Assembly (NCBI GenBank): GCA_903925285.1
Contig: CAIYET010000069.1
Span: forward strand, 1-32,047
Direction: 5' to 3'
Source of the DNA: Candidatus Hydrogenedentota bacterium
GTDB lineage: Bacteria > Hydrogenedentota > Hydrogenedentia > Hydrogenedentales > SLHB01
DNA length: 32,047 nucleotides
A program made the translations under genes and the position numbers. Within the stretch, counting starts at the first letter, position 1. Every line of letters begins with the position of its first letter. Under the pieces are notes generated by a model. The model saw only the letters and a list, made by a program, of their open reading frames with translations, was not told the DNA's origin and ran no database searches. Positions 30,868 to 32,047 of the stretch are shown one piece after another.

Positions 30868-32047
30868 ATGGACACCGAAAAGAAACCCTCCATTCTCGGA
30901 CGTGTACGCCGACTGATTATCGGCGCAGCGCGCGACCCGCACGATCCGGACATGTTTCACAAGCTGTCGCTGATAGCCTTCTTCGCATGGGTCGGCCTCG
31001 GCGCGGACGGCTTGTCTTCTTCGTGCTACGGCCCGTCGGAAGTATTTCTGGTGTTGAGAGAAAACCCCCACCTCTCCGTGCTGGTGGCGCTTGCCACGGC
31101 ATTCACGATCATCATTGTCAGCACGGCCTATTCGCAGATCATCGAGTTGTTTCCGACGGGCGGCGGCGGTTACGTAGTCGCCAGCCACCTGATCTCGCCC
31201 ACCGTGGGCATGGTCTCCGGTTGCGCATTGCTGATCGACTACGTGTTGACGATCTCGCTGTCGATATCGAGCGGCGCGGATGCCATCTTCAGTTTCCTGC
31301 CGCCAAGTTGGATGCCGGCGCGATACTGGTTCGCGGTGGTAGGTGTGCTGCTGCTGACCGCGATGAACATGCGCGGCGTAAAGGAATCCGTCCTGCCGCT
31401 GATCCCGATATTCCTCTTCTTCGTAGCCTCGCATGTCTTTGCGATTGCCTACGCATTCTTCGCCAATGCGGGACATGTGGTTGACATTCCGCAGCAGACA
31501 TGGAGCGAGGCTCACACGGTTGCTTCACAGACGGGCCTGTTCGGCTTGTTGTTCGTGATTATGCACGCCTACAGCATGGGCGCCGGCACCTACACCGGAA
31601 TCGAGGCCGTCAGCAACGGCTTGCCCATCCTGCGCGATCCGAAGGTGCGCACCGGCAAACGAACGATGCTGTATATGGCGGGATCGCTGATTTTCATGGT
31701 CATCGGCCTCATGTTCGCGTATATTCTGACCGGCGCCACGTTTGTGGAAGGCAAGACGCTCAATGCCGTGATGCTCGAACGCATCAGCGCCGCATGGAAT
31801 CCCCATGTGGGGCACACATTCGTCTGGCTGACGCTGTTTTCAGAAGGCGCTATCCTGCTCGTAGCCGCCCAGACCGGTTTCCTCGATGGCCCGCGCGTGC
31901 TGTCCAACATGGCCCTCGACCGCTGGTTTCCGAACCGATTTGCAATGTTGAGCGACCGGCTCGTCACCCAGAACGGCGTCTTGCTCATGGGCGGCGCTGC
32001 GATGGCCGCCATCATGTTGTCCAATGCCTCGGTCGGGTACCTCATGG
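30868..32047 (+). CDS. APC-superfamily permease (copy 2), cut by the window end
   Basis: Not in the ORF track because no stop is reached. The frame opens with ATG 30868 (MDTEKKPSILGRVRRLIIGA), preceded by AAGGAA, 20 bp after the stop of copy 1. The 393 residues present follow copy 1 closely: GLGADGLSSSCYGPSEVFLV, LFPTGGGGYVVASHL, the AYSMGAGTYTGIEAVSNGLP motif and the ALDRWFPNRFAMLSDRLVTQ segment. It holds about 10 of the expected 12 membrane helices, and the C-terminal regulatory domain would lie beyond the edge. Short spacing suggests one transcript and perhaps a heteromeric or substrate-diverged pair. Confidence 0.88.
   Translation, partial: MDTEKKPSILGRVRRLIIGAARDPHDPDMFHKLSLIAFFAWVGLGADGLSSSCYGPSEVFLVLRENPHLSVLVALATAFTIIIVSTAYSQIIELFPTGGGGYVVASHLISPTVGMVSGCALLIDYVLTISLSISSGADAIFSFLPPSWMPARYWFAVVGVLLLTAMNMRGVKESVLPLIPIFLFFVASHVFAIAYAFFANAGHVVDIPQQTWSEAHTVASQTGLFGLLFVIMHAYSMGAGTYTGIEAVSNGLPILRDPKVRTGKRTMLYMAGSLIFMVIGLMFAYILTGATFVEGKTLNAVMLERISAAWNPHVGHTFVWLTLFSEGAILLVAAQTGFLDGPRVLSNMALDRWFPNRFAMLSDRLVTQNGVLLMGGAAMAAIMLSNASVGYLM

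Overview
This looks like a chromosomal stretch from an uncultured bacterium of moderately high GC. Its nature suggests the PVC/Planctomycetota-Hydrogenedentota neighbourhood. The pointers are a DUF1559-type prepilin-like secreted protein, sulfatase-superfamily enzymes, a Gfo/Idh/MocA dehydrogenase, a GH36-type glycosidase, an NRAMP-UspA fusion, and many intergenic 7-bp tandem repeats. The phylum is an inference; no rRNA or ribosomal gene is present.

Left part (1-13.6 kb): a truncated secreted protein, a small membrane-anchored protein, an orphan antitoxin beside a broken DUF4062 start, a Gfo/Idh/MocA dehydrogenase and secreted GH36-like enzyme (+ strand), then a minus-strand series: SIS-like protein, fused two-domain CoA-transferase, NRAMP-UspA fusion and two tandem sulfatase-superfamily proteins with C-terminal Ig-like domains and membrane tails.

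Middle and right (13.6-28.6 kb) is mostly a tungsten/molybdenum island on the minus strand. In transcription order it holds a 63-aa Cys protein, a ModE-type regulator, the WtpA/WtpB/WtpC oxyanion ABC importer, a MobB-like P-loop protein, MoeA, a compact MoaA and MoaC. A second cluster follows: prepilin-like protein, a small exported protein resembling a molybdopterin-oxidoreductase domain, and a MOSC-MogA fusion. Last come a four-cluster ferredoxin and an aldehyde:ferredoxin oxidoreductase (AOR). Together they would import tungstate or molybdate, build the pterin cofactor, insert the metal and feed the AOR. The same 24-bp palindrome (CGWTATGY-N8-ACATATCG) precedes the first and second clusters and is a good ModE-type operator candidate. 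A plus-strand Rad50/SMC-like ATPase with a CPVC hook interrupts the island between the MOSC-MogA gene and the ferredoxin gene.

Right end (28.85 kb to the end): two tandem APC-superfamily permeases, the second cut by the window edge.

A second layer of structure is a family of hairpin-forming elements bounded by 7-bp tandem repeats (AAGGATG, AATTAGG, AATTATG). They occupy gene borders and provide a start codon, stop codons and even a protein C-terminus. One lies between 43-bp direct repeats where moeA and moaA probably once overlapped. A separate 215-bp inverted repeat lies between wtpA and wtpB. All functions are from reading the sequence; no database search was run.
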